Source: Taxillus chinensis
Taxonomy: Eukaryota > Streptophyta > Magnoliopsida > Santalales > Loranthaceae
Direction: 5' to 3'
NCBI GenBank assembly: GCA_023512835.1
Contig: CM042090.1
Location: forward strand, 25,335,783 to 25,399,782
DNA length: 64,000 nt
Positions 11,328 to 24,592 of the stretch are shown piece after piece. The notes under the pieces were generated by a model that did no database searches, was not told the DNA's origin, and worked only from the letters and a program-made list of their open reading frames with translations. The number at the start of each line of letters is the position of its first letter. The first letter of the stretch is position 1. The translations under genes were made by a program, and so were the position numbers.

Positions 11328-11467
11328 AGGGAGCACAATCAGAAGTGGTGTTGAATGATGACAAACAGAAGCGGAGATGTAAATTCGGCTGCTGCCGTCC
11401 GAGCAGAGTTGGCTGTCTGCGGTGCTGCCGTCCCCGAAAACTTTCTGAGGTGGTGCTCATGCTCTGA
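11328..11467 (+). CDS. Alternative terminal exon (2b) of the cysteine-rich peptide gene
   Basis: After an AG at 11326-11327, this exon continues the phase-1 codon of exon 1 in the correct frame: KGAQSEVVLNDDKQKRRC, then KFGCCRPSRVGCLRCC and a stop at 11465-11467. From the splice point to the first cysteine it is 18 residues, the same as exon 2a. Its spacing C-x3-CC-x6-C-x2-CC matches GRP3 even better. Because exon 2a ends with its own stop, the two would be mutually exclusive 3' exons giving 81-aa and 74-aa peptides with the same signal peptide. A second AG at 11341-11342 is also in frame. If it is not spliced to exon 1, it is a decayed tandem copy lacking its own signal exon. Confidence 0.55.
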
Positions 11468-13439
11468 GTACACCAAGAAGCAGATAACCCTTCCGCCATC
11501 GTGGTCGGAGCCGGAGAAGACACGGCCCAGGAAAAGCCGGGGAATTAGGCACTGAGTGTTCAGTCGTGCGTGCATTGTTACTTACGTTCGTGCATATGCA
11601 GCTGTCAATAATTACATGTAGCAATAATAAATAAACAAATAATAAAGATCCTAATGTATGTCCGGAGACGTACGGCAGGGTTAAACCACGTGAAATGTGC
11701 AATTGTTTAAGTTTAACAACTGAAATGTGCAATTGTTTTGTGATGATATAATATGCGGTAACACATCGCGTGTCGGCCCACTTGTGTGCAGTGTCGCCCC
11801 GAAATGCACACTCCAAAAGCCACTATTCTATTTGGTAATTAAGCCAATTTACCTTATTTTACCGAATTGAACACACTATTGGCTATTGGATTAATTGCCT
11901 TTTAAATGAATCTATAAACATATTTAAAACCTTAAAAATTTTATCATCTCAAGCTATATATAGTAACAAGACAACTCATCAGTCATTAGTCAGTAATGCA
12001 TGTGTCTTTCAGTAGGTGAAACAACTGATATAAAATTTGAATCATTTTGGCCCAGCCCAGCCATGAACAGGCCCGAGTAATTGTTATGGGCCTGCCGGCT
12101 TATATAACTCTTCCAAGTTCTAACCATTTTTTTCAATAGTGACCATGGTGGCATTCGTCTACGTCCGGCCGCGGTTACTAGACACCCACCCGGCCACCCC
12201 TATATTTTAAGCGTGGTATGTATGGGTAAATTTTGTTTTGTTTTATTGAACCTTCTTTAAAACTCCTTGTAAAATTGTTTAGAAATACTGCTTCATGCAA
12301 CAGTCTACTTAAAATGTAACATGGAATACCGTAAATGTTCACCCGCAACTAATGCTTATACCAATGATCATATACTCCATGATATATTTCATCATAGCCA
12401 TTCATTTATAAATTATTATATCCAACATCAGACTATTCATAAACACGTGCATCCAAACAATATTAATTTTGGGATGGCCATATTCGAAAACAATTTTAGG
12501 TAATTCTATATGAGTTGCAATTCATTTTTTCAAATGAATTTTTTAAATGAGTTGTAGTTTATGACAACAATGGCGAGCCCACTTGGATGAGAGGAATACA
12601 AAATTTGGCCAAATCTTTAAAAAAAAGTACTACAAGAAAAATAGTTTTACATGGTGATTATTACTTAACGGAAGTAAAAAATAATTTTTACTTAACAGAT
12701 TGGTCACTACTAGGTGATACATTATATTATTATCCAATCTAATATATCTATTAAGTGATAGAATAATACTCTGCATATAAATTAATAATTTATAATTACT
12801 TGTCATTTCAGTATAAACAAACTAAGATATTGACAACTTATCGAACAAAGACTAATGTTAAGACTTGGTAAAAGAACATAAAAGATAAAATAATAAACCC
12901 TATCCAAACCGGCATAAAAGCTTAAATTACTCTAACCTAATGTATTGTATAGACTATGATAAATATATCTCTTTTTCAAGGCTCAAATGATGTTTCTCAA
13001 GAGTGAAGTATAATTGATTTGAACTATTTTGTTTTAGTTAAAAATCCAACTCCCTTTATGCATGAAGTGTTGAATAGTTCGTAAATTTTAAATGCCACAT
13101 GAAATGGTATGTCTGTTGACAGTTAAAAGGTACTCCTATGAAATGGTGCATTCTTGGAGGGATACATCTCTTCAATGATGACACCTTTTTAGAGTAATAC
13201 ATCACTTTAAATGATGGCCTATAAATTCCCATGTAATATTAAAGTTCTACATCTAATTTTTGAAAGAGATTTGGGTTCTATTGTATCATGAGAGATATTA
13301 AAATCCTTAAAGAAAGTGATCTCATGCTTCAAACCAACATATTTGTCATACTGCCTTTAAGATTTTTCTAATAATTTTAAATATTTAAATATTCGAATTC
13401 TTCCTTCCATTATAGCTTTTTCTTCAAACGTCAATATCA
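11468..13439. other. Spacer; possible old LTR sequence near 13107-13400
   Basis: No gene was recognised. The stretch from TGTTGACAGTTAAAAGG (about 13117) up to the copia gag relic might be its degraded 5' LTR and leader, but no matching 3' LTR was found. Confidence 0.35.
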
Positions 13440-14690
13440 AATTGATGAATGTAGACAACATCAAATTAGATCAGTTCAATGAAACCAATTACATGTGAGA
13501 GAAGGATAAGATGACATTCTTACTGACAACCCTAATGGTGTTATATGTTCTTGATCGTAATCTTTAGCTAGCTTATCCCAATGCTAAATGGAAATGATTC
13601 TAAAGAACTAATAAAGAATGTGACATTGAAGTGTGAAGAAGATAAACTCATTTTTCGTGGACATATTTTGAATTTTCTCATTGATAGGCTTTATGATCTA
13701 TATCACAATATGTCTCCCTCTCAACAATTTTGGTTTGCTTTGGAAAGGAAATACAAGCATGAAAAGAAAGGTACAAAAAATTCCTTCCACCTAAATATTT
13801 TAAATTCATAATTAAAGTTATATTTCCATCATGGACCAAGTTCTAGAGTTGCAAAATTTCGTATAAAAGATGTGAGGTTGAGATAAAGATTCTTGATCCA
13901 TTTCAAGTGGGGCATACTTTTAATATTGCCTCCATCTTATAATAATTATTTAAAAAAAATTCTACTGAAATCTTAACTATGGATTAATTTCAAATATATT
14001 TACTGATTGGGGAAGAATTTTGACTTACATGATGAAATATTAGATCCAATATTAAAAGCTAATCATGTAAGTAAAAATTCTGTCGATTTTTTTCAAAATA
14101 AAAATTTTAATTTTTTTGCAAAATAAATCTAGTCATTTTGAGAAAACTTCTTTCAAGAAAAATCACACTTGTTTTCATTGTGGGAAGAAATGTTATTTTA
14201 TTAAAGATTGCATGCTTGGAAGAATGCAAGAACTTTCAATTCTGGTATTAATGTTGAAACAAGCAACAGGACAAATCTAATTGAGTATGCCACGTTTTCT
14301 GAAATGCAAATGTGAATGGTGACTGAATTGAACATGGCAAATCCAACCAAATCTATGAATTGGTGGTTTGATTTTGGATCAACAATTCATTGTGCAATAA
14401 TTAATAAGGCACAATTTCAAGTGATCTTATGAAGACTTGAGAACTGGATGAATTGTTTGTAGGAAACAACGTCACAAACAAAGGTCATAGGTAAAGGCAC
14501 GGTGGATTTGAAATTCACTTTAGCTCACAAATCGATAATGTTTTACATGTATTTGATATCATGAAAAGTCTGGTCATGTGACTCATGTCCGTAAATCTGT
14601 TATGTAAAGGAAGCTTGAGGGTTTGTGGGCGGTGTAAGGCAATTACATCAAAGAATGGCAATTGTATTCTTTTAAATCGAGCGGGGAGTC
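13440..14690 (+). mobile_element. Dead Ty1/copia retrotransposon: gag and start of pol
   Basis: In three interrupted frames it shows a copia gag start (NVDNIKLDQFNETNY, EKDKMTFLLTTLMVLYVLD, about 13446-13560), a UBN2-type gag segment (FRGHILNFLIDRLYDLYHNM, then QQFWFALERKYKHE, about 13650-13760), a zinc knuckle (CFHCGKKCYFIKDC, about 14176-14215), the protease-region phrase WWFDFGSTIHC (about 14362) and a GAG-pre-integrase trace (about 14580-14680). Many stops and frameshifts make it non-functional. Integrase and reverse transcriptase were not found. Confidence 0.75.
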
Positions 14691-15917
14691 AACTAAGTCT
14701 GGAAAAAAAAAGGGCAATAGCAGCCTTATGAACTCAAAACGGGACTGCCATGATTGGAGGCAAACTGAATACACAAAGGCAGGAAAATTATCCCAGAGTT
14801 TATATTTTTATTGCTTGACTCGTATATAAAATACATGGAGACATTTTCACAGGAAACATAAAAAGAGGAATAGTAATAATTAAGTTGCTTTTTCCGTTGT
14901 TAATAACAGTAAATAAGAAATAACTATAGTAAATTAAACATTTAAAAAAGCTGTAAGAATAATATTTTTTTATCTATTTTCTATAGCAGCCAGTAACACT
15001 ATAAAATAAATAAATAAATAAAATCTACCTTATTTCATTCTACATATTTTCCTTTTCCTTTCCACATATTCTTTTTGCTTCTTTTTTTTTCTATTTATTT
15101 TTCATACTTTACCAAACATAACATAGCCTTGGCGCTTAGAAGCCGAATAAGTCACCAAGAGGAAACCTCACAACTACCGTGGGAGAAGACAACACAACAA
15201 TGTACAAGTTGGTCAAAGAAGACCCGGCTAGAGTTAACTTTTAAAAATTTACGAAATCATCTCATCGAGCGATGGAGAAAGTTCCAAAACCAAAGCTAAA
15301 TTATGCATTTGGCACTGCAAATATGAAATATATATATATATATATTTAAAATATATAATCCGATGCTGATTGATCAGAAATTAGAATTAATGTCTTCCGA
15401 TCCCCACGGTAGCTCTCTGATGTTGACCACTGGTGAGTGAGTGAAGGGAAGCGGTGGATATAATTAATTATAAATAATCCCACACAGTGTCACGTATAAA
15501 CTTAAAAGCAATAATTGTTTTGTTGGTTAATATAATTAATGCCCCCATTTGACCATTTAATTTAATAAGATCTTACCGCAGGGTGGGTCACATGTACATG
15601 ACATATATGTCCACATATAAATCCATAAATTAGGGCTGGTTTTGTTGAAGGGGTAAAAAAAAAACGACAAAGACAAGTAGGTGCAAAGCGTGTCGGCTAG
15701 CTTGGGCTTGGGAGAGGGGCGGGGATGGAAGCCAAGATGGATAGACGATCAACGTTAACGTGTGTTTGTAGGAATCTTAAATAAGGGAGGGAGGTTGTGT
15801 GCACTGCAGCTGTTGGCCCAGCCTCTTTGGAATTTTAAAACCTTTTGACAGCACCATCTGCGCAAAATGCTCGTCATCTTCTCGGGAACACTCTACCCAT
15901 CTTTCCTCTGATTCAAT

Positions 15918-15958
<41 letters not shown>

Positions 15959-16162
15959 AACCTCTATTCTCTTTCTCTTTCTTTGTTTTTTTATAGGCTT
16001 GGACCCTCTTATATATATATATATATATATATCCTATGCATCTAAAATGCAACATATATATATTTCAACACATACACTATAGCCTTGATCGATCTAGAGC
16101 TAGATCTTTTCAACGTTGAGCCAGACTAGCTGCCAAAGCCCGATCGAGATAACTAGCTAGCC
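14691..16162. other. Spacer with AT and (CT)n microsatellites
   Basis: Contains (TA)n near 15329-15346, a (TC)n tract at about 15922-15956 and (AT)n near 16010-16032. No gene was recognised. Confidence 0.5.
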
Positions 16163-16297
16163 ATGAAGAGGAAGAACAACGTCAAGAGAAAGAAAGAGGC
16201 CCCCAAAAGATACAACATTCTTAGTGCTATGCAAGAGAGATTTTACAATATCCGTACGTGTGTGTTACCAGTTTGTGGGCTGATTTTTGGTAATTAA
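16163..16297 (+). CDS. Short basic open frame, uncertain
   Basis: An ATG-initiated frame of 44 codons starts MKRKNNVKRKKEAPKRYNIL. It lies downstream of a CT-rich and AT-rich stretch that resembles a plant 5' leader. A possible donor (CCGTACGTG) interrupts it near 16252, so it might be the first exon of a longer gene. I do not recognise it and cannot exclude chance. Confidence 0.2.
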   Translation: MKRKNNVKRKKEAPKRYNILSAMQERFYNIRTCVLPVCGLIFGN

Positions 16298-19200
16298 TTA
16301 AGGATTCACGGATACAGCGCTCCACCGGCATACATGGGAAAGCCAGGCATATTGCTCTTCTAATTTCTCCTTTTATTTTCTTTTCTTTTTTTAGCTTTAA
16401 TTAATTTGTGGGCATTTCCTTAATTTCTTTCTGGTATATGCTAAATATGTTTCCCCCCTTTATTTCTTCTTGCAACTCCAAGGCGGATTCATATATATAC
16501 AAAATTTGGCAGCAAACCATAGATTCAATAAATGGAATAGTAATTTGAGTCGTAAATTCAACTTATGTTTTAATCGCATATCCATATGTACATATGTTCG
16601 TGATCTCGTTAGATTTAAATTTGGGCACCTAATTAAATAATGAAGAATATATTGCAATTGTTGATCACACACACACACACACATATGTGTGTGTGTGATT
16701 GGAGCCAATCTTTTAGTGTCTTTATCCAACGATATTTTTATGGACAGTTCACTTTCTCATATTTGTACGCCCACCCACAATGCATCCAGAATAATTTATG
16801 CATATTTAGCGTTTCCTTTTTTCTTTTTGGCAGCTGGTCTACTATACATGCATCTCTACTAATATTTATGGTATCTAAAACCCATCCATTTAAAATTTAT
16901 CCGTCCTCTAATTTTGATCCACGTACGTAGAATAAGACTCAACTTACCCTTCGCACCATAATTAATTTCTATCAAGAGATAACTTTGAATTTTATATATA
17001 TATATATATAAAACTGCGTCTCTAGTTGCTTGGTTATCCTTTTCTCCTTAATTCAAATTTATATATATATATATAGCCATACTGATGGCCTACAATATAT
17101 TGAAATGAAAATGTATAACTATTTTTCTTAAACATTGCCCGGAATATTATTTATTTATAATTTAAACGTGTTCAAAATTTAGCATAATGGCTCCAGGGAT
17201 ATGTGGCAGTTGAGTTCGTGCGTTCCGTGTGGGGGGTGGGTGGGGTGGGGTTATAAAAATTATAAAAAAAAAAAACACAAGTATGTCAATGACACGGTTC
17301 ATAGCTAGTTCGATGTTTCCTTGAAAGAGATTGAAGAGATCATTACACAGCTTGTGTCCAAGTGTCTTAGTATATCTTGTGAAATTCAAATAATACACAT
17401 GCAGCAGACAGCACAGGCATGGAAGAAGTTAACGTTTGATGCCTCTGGCGAGGATGCATTGCATATGAACTTAAATTATTTGAATATTGGAGGAGACAAC
17501 CTTTATCCATGGTCTATTTTTCTTCTTCTATCATTGTAAAGTAGCAGTGAAATGAACATGATCTCAGTTGAAAATAAGATCGATGGTTTTGATTTAATGA
17601 GTTAAGGAACCAACAAGCCTACCCCATCTGTGCAGTTTCTGTCTCCGAAAGAGGTTCATTTACTTTGTCGCTATTTAAAGCTTGCAAAGCCATTTATATT
17701 ATCAATATATAATAAGAACAATGAACCGATTGATTAGGATAGATATTTGTCGCTTACTGAGATAGAAGGCGGGAATTTCAGGAAAATAGGATGAATGGTA
17801 GTAAAATTAATATATTCGTCCAGCAAATATTGTATTGATACGCCACGCTTGCTAATAAAATAAAAAATATTGTATTGATAAGACAATTTCTCTTATTTGG
17901 AGATCCGTCTCGATCGCTACTGTTCTTATTTTTTTAATTATTTTATAAGTATATTTATATTATATTTTTAGCAAAAAATTTATATATATTTATTAATATT
18001 GTTGAACTATTTTAAACATATGTTATTTTAATTATTTGAGTTTTTATTATTTATTAAATTAATTATGTTTATTTAAAGCATTTTAAGAAATAAAATATTA
18101 TTATACACTAACTCAAGCAACTTCAATAATAATATGTATTTTTTTAGATATAAAGATGATTTTTTTTACTTTTAACTTCACCAATCATTATCATTTTAAC
18201 TTTAATTTTATTAAATTAATAAAAAAAATCAATGAGAAATGAGGGAGGAGAGAGAAGAGAGAATATAAAAAAAAATAATATGATATTATGTTAAAAATGA
18301 ATAGTGATTTTATTTTAGAAGAGTTACAAATTTCATTTATAGAGGATGAAATAAAGAGTTTGTTAAAATATAATTTTTAGGTTTGACGACTCTCCATTCG
18401 TAGAAATTAAAGAACTTTTTATAGTTACTCTTAGATAAAATAATTTTATTTTCATTAGTTAATTAGTTTAATATGCATACTTTTTTAGCAAGACATCAAC
18501 TTGTTTTAGGTATAAGTTAAATGTTATTTAATCATTTGTTTTTATATTTATTTAATTTTTATTGCATTTTATATATATAGTGAACTTGTGGTGAGTTTTT
18601 CAAATTATTATTATTAAATCTATTTTTCATTAAGATTAATAAATATATATTTGTTTCAATTGTTATTTTAGATTATAATCAATGTTCGAAAATATGAATC
18701 AACATTTATTGATGGGGAAAAAGTTATACATCGGATGTTTAGAACCCTAAAATCAACACTAATTAACCTTAAGATTATAAGTTGCATAACCGAGAATAAT
18801 TGAACATTCAACTATTGTTATGTTGTTATTTGTCCAAATTTAATTTTTAATCCAAACATTCTCTTGATCTGAACATCATTTCTATTATGAATAACTTGTA
18901 ATATGTATAAGTTTTTCTAATACAAATAAGTCTCGTTGGGAATGACTCATAATACAAACAACTTGATGTGGATGACACTTGATGCGAATGATACTTGAGC
19001 TATACAAGTTTCACAATATGGAGATTAATGTTAATTTGAATTGATCTCGATATAGATATGCAATATATTTCCATAGTACAAAACAGTGTTATAAACCTTT
19101 ATTCAAATAGTTAATATGAACACTCAGCTAATTCAAATAGCAATTTACTTTAAAGCTTTATCAACTTAGACTCTCAACGAACTTTGACTTTTGCTGACAT

Positions 19201-19960
19201 TAATGGTCTAACTTTGTCATTACCATCATGTAATTAACTTTCATTAACTTATAAATCTCTTTTGATTCCTTTAATGCAATGTCCTTTTATTTTTTGTCAA
19301 CTCATGAAAACTCAAACTCGTTTTAAGCTAACCTAAAAGGATTACTTTACTACTTGAGTATATTAATCCAATAAAGTCATGGTTTGATTAATGAAATCGT
19401 TTTTAAATGCCTCTATAAATTCGTGTATCAAGTAATTTTTTTGTTTCTTCTTTGCTTTTATGGTACACTTTCGATTTGTTTTTGTTTTTGGTTTTTTAGG
19501 CCTACTATTCTCTAGTTTTACCCCCAACACGAAAAAGATGTATGGCCCATTTTCTTCCCACTTGATTTTTTCCCACTTTCTTTTCTTGTCTTTCTCTATT
19601 TTTCCCCACGTATGACCCTTTTTGTTTTTTTATGGGGACGTGTCATTACTTTCCCCTATTTAATTTTGTCTCTCTCTCATTACTTATTTTATTTCTCTGT
19701 GTCGGATATGTAAGCTTTCCAAGCTCTTTTGACTGCTTTTTTTTTTTCTTCTAAGGAGTGAAGTAATAAAAATGTGTTAAGGTATTAATCATATTTGGAA
19801 AACGCCTTATAGCTAATCATTCCCATCTTAGAAAACTTATTTCCTGCGCTTTGTTAAAAAACCAATTTCTATTTTTAGAAACAATTTAGATTATATGTGA
19901 TATAGTTCTCAAAGCGCGCCAGGCCGAGGCGTCGCAGGTTGGGCGACTGGGCACAAAAAA
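16298..19960. other. AT-rich spacer, gene-poor
   Basis: Holds a (CA)n/(TG)n inverted microsatellite near 16670-16698, several (AT)n tracts and a G-rich patch near 17230-17250. A weak coding-like frame at about 17313-17539 was not recognised. No gene is supported. Confidence 0.5.
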
Positions 19961-20081
19961 CAGCTGGGCGATGGGCAGCCTGGATCATAATAAAATGCCT
20001 CTCAGCAAGCATATTGAAGTATCAATAAAACAGCTGGGCGATGGGCTGCCTCTCAGCAAGCATATTGAAGTATCAATAAAA
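19961..20081 (+). repeat. Direct tandem duplication, 70 bp + 51 bp
   Basis: CAGCTGGGCGATGGGC starts both copies (19961 and 20031), and both end with GCATATTGAAGTATCAATAAA. The second copy lacks about 19 bp present in the first. Near-identity of the shared parts indicates a recent duplication or deletion. Confidence 0.8.
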
Positions 20082-20414
20082 AATTATCAATTTTTGTCTT
20101 CTGTCGCTAAGCAATTTAACCAGCAACTTTCTTGCTCCACGATCATAGTAAAATGCTGAGTCTTATCTATGAAGTCTTACGATGCAAAAATCTTGTCCTA
20201 ACTCATGCAGACAGTGCGTTGTTGTCAAAACCTCTATGAGATCGAGTTCCTTCACTTCTCACTGTCTCCAAGATGACACGAGTTTATTGCCATTTGATGA
20301 TGTGCTATTTAATTTTTAGTATTGTTTCTCTTTTCCCATGTTATGATCTGATTTTGGTTAACTGACTTACAAACCTACGACAAAGTATAATGTCGGACGT
20401 CGCCGTCAGTCGGT

Positions 20415-20445
<31 letters not shown>

Positions 20446-21097
20446 GACATCGCCGTCTCTCCAGCAGCAGTGACGTCCCTCCAGCGGCAGCAGCGAGCGA
20501 TAAGAGTTGAGTGAAATTGCGGTGTCGTGATTTTATATTGAATGGTAAATAGTTGTTGTGTGCGATCGATCGTCTACCAGGTTCGTGGTGGAAGCAAAAA
20601 TGGTGCAGCACTCTTCACGCATCAGGTAGCCAACACCTAGCAATAGCAGTGTTCAGAAATGTGACTCAAGGCCTTTATAGTGACAGCCCACCAACCTCAC
20701 AATAGCAGTCTTCTAGTAGTTTCCCATGAACAGTTCTTGATAATTTTGTGTTATAGTAGTTTTTCATTCTGCCTTTTTTGCAAATTGTTTCATCGGAGAT
20801 CCATTTAGTCACTTGTCAATTATATGTTACGGGTGCAAGGCACAGTAAGCCAAAAAAAACAAAAAACAAAATGTGTCACGAAACATTTCAGTGCTTTCTT
20901 ACAAGTTTTCCATCAAACTGGTGCGCAATCAAGCAAGCGTAATATAATACATTAATGCATTTATTTATGCTTACACAATCTTGCGAGCAGTGCAGAATCA
21001 ACTTCTAGTGAACATTTGGAGAAGTACATTGTTACAATTTACACAACAAGCCATTGCTCTCGGGTTTTGCTCTCTTTGTGTTTCCAGTTTCCACTAT
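20082..21097. other. Spacer with (CT)n at 20418-20445; 3' flank of the metalloprotease gene
   Basis: Contains a (TC)14 microsatellite and no recognised gene. The last part is probably the 3' UTR of the minus-strand gene ending at 21098. Confidence 0.5.
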
Positions 21098-24000
21098 CTA
21101 GTGAGCGTTGCATGTTTCAAGGGAGGATTTGGCAAGCCACAATAACCCCGGATCATTCCGCTTCAACACCAGATATGTTTCGGCCATCCCAATTTCACCC
21201 CGCACAACTTCTTCCATAAAACCAACCAAGGACAGAACTTCCATGGCAGCTGTTCTCATGTGATAATAAATAAATAAATAAACAAACAAACATCAGAATT
21301 ACATTCCGGTGGAAATTTCAGAAAAATTAAATGCATTAATTTATTCCCAAACAAGAGACCTAACCTTTATAATTCGCAACATTTCTTTGAAACACAGGAT
21401 TTGCCTGCAAATTCAAATAGTGACAGAAAAAACAAAATAAAACTGCACGGAGAGACAAAACTGTTGCGCCTTAAGATAGAAGTTCAAAACATTATCAAAG
21501 GTTGCAGCGAAAGTGATAATTACCATCCTAAGTTTCTTAAATTTTATCTCCTCTGGATGTTCAGTCAAATTCCTGCCAGCAAAATATATATCCAACAAAT
21601 TTATGATGCCTCTAAAACACACAGTAAGAGTAACTTAAGGCTTAGTAGTTGGTTTACGCATACCTTATGATCTTAAATAAAGTTTGCAAAACTGTAGCAA
21701 GCTCTGTGGGGTCAACTTCAGATTGTAGCATCCTAATGGCATTGTCCAAGCGATTACAAACAACAGTAACAGGGTCCTGAATTCTCTGTAGTTCGGCATC
21801 ATTAGGATCCAGATCATCATTGTTTTTGGAGAGCCCTGAGTTGGGTGGGACCAGAGCATCATCAGGATCAGGCTCAGCCCGCCCAATGTCATTTGCTGAA
21901 GCATCAGGATCAGGTTCACTGCAAGTCTTGCTGAAGTCTATTTCCACTTCCATGGCTTCAGTTGGTAGAAAATCACCCTCAATATGTGGCAATGTGTTTC
22001 CATGCCCCACATTGTTCAGCTCTGCCTCAGAATCATCAGGATCAAATTCATTGAGGGCCTTCTGTGTCTGAATGTTAGTGTCCAGAGTTTTTGTCGATGG
22101 AATGTGACCATGGCCAAAATGATTACTATCCAATGAATTATCATGATCAGATCCTTCGTATATCTTTACACTAGCTTGGATACCATCAGTTGCCACTGGG
22201 CGCACATACCGTATCAGTTCTACATCAATGGAATCTGGCTCACATGTGATTTCACTTGAAATAGTTCCAGAGTTAATTTTGGTTTTCATAGCTTCACCAA
22301 TAACGAAGTCATCAGGATCAGGTTCATTGTAAGGTTCAACCAATTTTTCTTTACCCACTGTGTAGATATGACCAAAATCTTCTTTTACTTTAGATACAGA
22401 ATCATCAGGGTCTGGTTCACGATGAGAATTTGCTAACCGTCGATGGGCAGCAACTACTGAAGCCCCCCGAGCACTGGGGAGCTGATTTGATGACTCCCCG
22501 CCAAGCTTATAAGAGTTTTGCTCTTTGAAATATAACTCCTCTCTCTGATGCTCAGTATGCTTGAGCTTGACTCCTTCGAGAGTGTGGCTTCTTGATTTTG
22601 TCCAATCTAAAGAAGTGGCTTCTTCATTGAGCTGCACGATATTATAAACGTGCAAATGAGGCTTCTATACACAAAAACGAACATGCGGTTGAAGATCTAC
22701 ATGTTTATAACTTCAACCAGGAGGAAAATATACCTGCTTATCCAAGGCATAGAAGTTTGCATCATGTTCAGAGAATTTCATGTGAGCCTGCGATGATTAT
22801 AGAAAAAAATTTAATAAAATAAAAATCAATATCTCGATTGGTCTTTTGGGTTTGCGAAGCATAAACATAGGAAACTAACATGTGTATATAGATCAACTTA
22901 GTCCTAAGTTTGGAAATGGAAGATATTGAGGAATGAAATTTTGATGAAAAATACGCTGCAGGAGAGAGATTCTATGAAAAATAAACATCCACATATATAC
23001 AGTTGAATAATGAAAAAAAAATCTTTTTAACTTATTTTCTTTGACCATAAATTCTCATTTTTTTCATGATTCTAACACAGCATAAGAAAAATAAAAGAAA
23101 AATAAATCTTACAAGTTCATGCAGAAGTGTTTTCTTGATGCTCTCATATTTTCTAAAACCCTTAAGATCATCTGTTCGAAGACGCAGAGAAATCTCCTCT
23201 CCTTGATTCTACAACATGAAGGAGTCGAATATAAAATCCATACGAATGGAAACAGTACCTATATTAACTATTCCTCAGTCTTATGTTCATTATGATAGTT
23301 ACCTTGTTGAAGCCAAGAATACATTTAGGACTAACACCAACATAACCAATTGGGGCCATCTCAGTCATAATTCCTACACACCAACGATGCTTTAAACAAC
23401 AATAAAATCAGCATATAAAGATCTCAAAAGAAAGGGAGTTATATTTAAACTATATTCAGTTTTCTATCATAAAGTACCTTGTTCATGACAGCAACAATTC
23501 CTGGATCTGCAGCAAGCATGTGCATTCTTTTCAGAGCCTCAGAAGCAGGAGGATTTAACTGCAAACCAACAAAAATAAGCTCATCAACACTTGAAACTGA
23601 AGCTTGATTTTTTTTTTCCTGGGTGGAGAACATCTCAGACCTCATAAGTGACGATAGTAAAAAATAATGATATAGCATGCGGGAACAACACAAGTCATAC
23701 AAAATTATTAGATCCCTATCTAACTCAGCTACTTTCATAGCAATGCTTATTTTTTATTCTGTTATGATTCACAAAGGAAAAAATATTTTCAAAATAACCC
23801 ATTTAATGTCTACCTAAACAACTTCAACTGTTGTGGTATATTGGAAAATCAAAATACCTCTATTCCAGGAATATGAAGCGTGCGAAAATCAAAGAAGATG
23901 TAATTTCCTTGCGGAAGCTTCAGAGAAGCATGGGGCCCATTTAGCATTCTTTGCCTTAATCTCTTTTCCTCTTCATCAAAACCAGCTATCCTCGAGTTAG

Positions 24001-24587
24001 TTTTTGCACTTTGTAGAACTTCATCAACCTCATGTTCAGATGCACCCATCATTCGAATAGACTTTCCCTGGAGCATATTATACAAGCAATTAGTGGTCAT
24101 TAAACATTAAAACTATGCACCAGCCGCCAGCACATTTGAAGGGAAAGAGGGACAGAAGCAAGTATAGGACAAAAGGCTGAGAAAAGAAGAGTGAGACAGT
24201 GCAGTGAGAACACACAAACAACACATACGACAGAACAAGACAATAATAGTGCATGTTTGTGCCATTATCAATAATTGCTGATCCTACAGAGGTTTAAATT
24301 TCGATTTTATTCAATTAACTGCAAAAATGAATGGATAGTGGTACCTCTAGAATGGAGGTATCCTGCAAACCTAGGTGCGAGTATTCATCAGAGAAGGGAG
24401 AAAGTAGTTTAGAGCTTTTAGTAGAAGATTCCGAAACAATTAGTCGCATGGTATCTGGTTTGATGTTGGTCAGTTTCAGCAATTTGGAACCAAGCTCTTC
24501 AAGTGTAGCATGAGAATCAATTTCCACAATAAACTTCTTTCCTCTCCATATAACTGAAACCCTGCGTGTGCATTGCTCTGTTTCCAT
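21098..24587 (-). CDS. WSS1B: WSS1-type metalloprotease with UBL, WLM and PUB domains
   Basis: Ten coding exons join in frame to 659 aa: 24587-24345, 24067-23858, 23558-23478, 23389-23303, 23208-23113, 22787-22734, 22631-21664, 21572-21524, 21404-21365 and 21249-21098. Residues 1-81 are ubiquitin-like (VSVIWRGKKFIVEIDSHATL, then ELGSKLLKLTNIKPDTMRL). A WLM peptidase domain follows, with LNPPASEALKRMHMLA, HRWCVGIMTEMAPIGYVGVS and the zinc site HELAHMKFSEH (H237, E238, H241, H247). Next comes a linker of about 200 residues with repeated EPDPDD-like motifs, and a C-terminal PUB domain (VVCNRLDNAIRML; TEHPEEIKFKKLR; NPVFQRNVANYKAAMEVLSL). WSS1 proteases degrade proteins crosslinked to DNA; the PUB domain should bind CDC48/p97. 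The symbol is by analogy with the PUB-containing Arabidopsis paralogue and is less certain than the family. All motifs are intact. Confidence 0.9.
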
Positions 24588-24592
24588 TTTTT

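Noticed and set aside
11311..11816. Minus-strand open frames over exon 2b of the peptide gene
   Set aside because: The plus strand shows a matching cysteine pattern and splice phase; the minus frames show nothing recognisable.
15777..16055. Arg/Glu-rich minus-strand and Leu/Ser-rich plus-strand open frames
   Set aside because: They are translations of the (CT)n microsatellite.
16320..16360. Possible miR160-like text (CATACATGGGAAAGCCAGGC)
   Set aside because: It does not match the conserved miRNA or its star sequence, and I see no hairpin arm pairing with it.
17313..17539. Coding-like frame KEIEEIITQLVSKCLSISCE
   Set aside because: Short, lacks recognised similarity or splice context; left as spacer.
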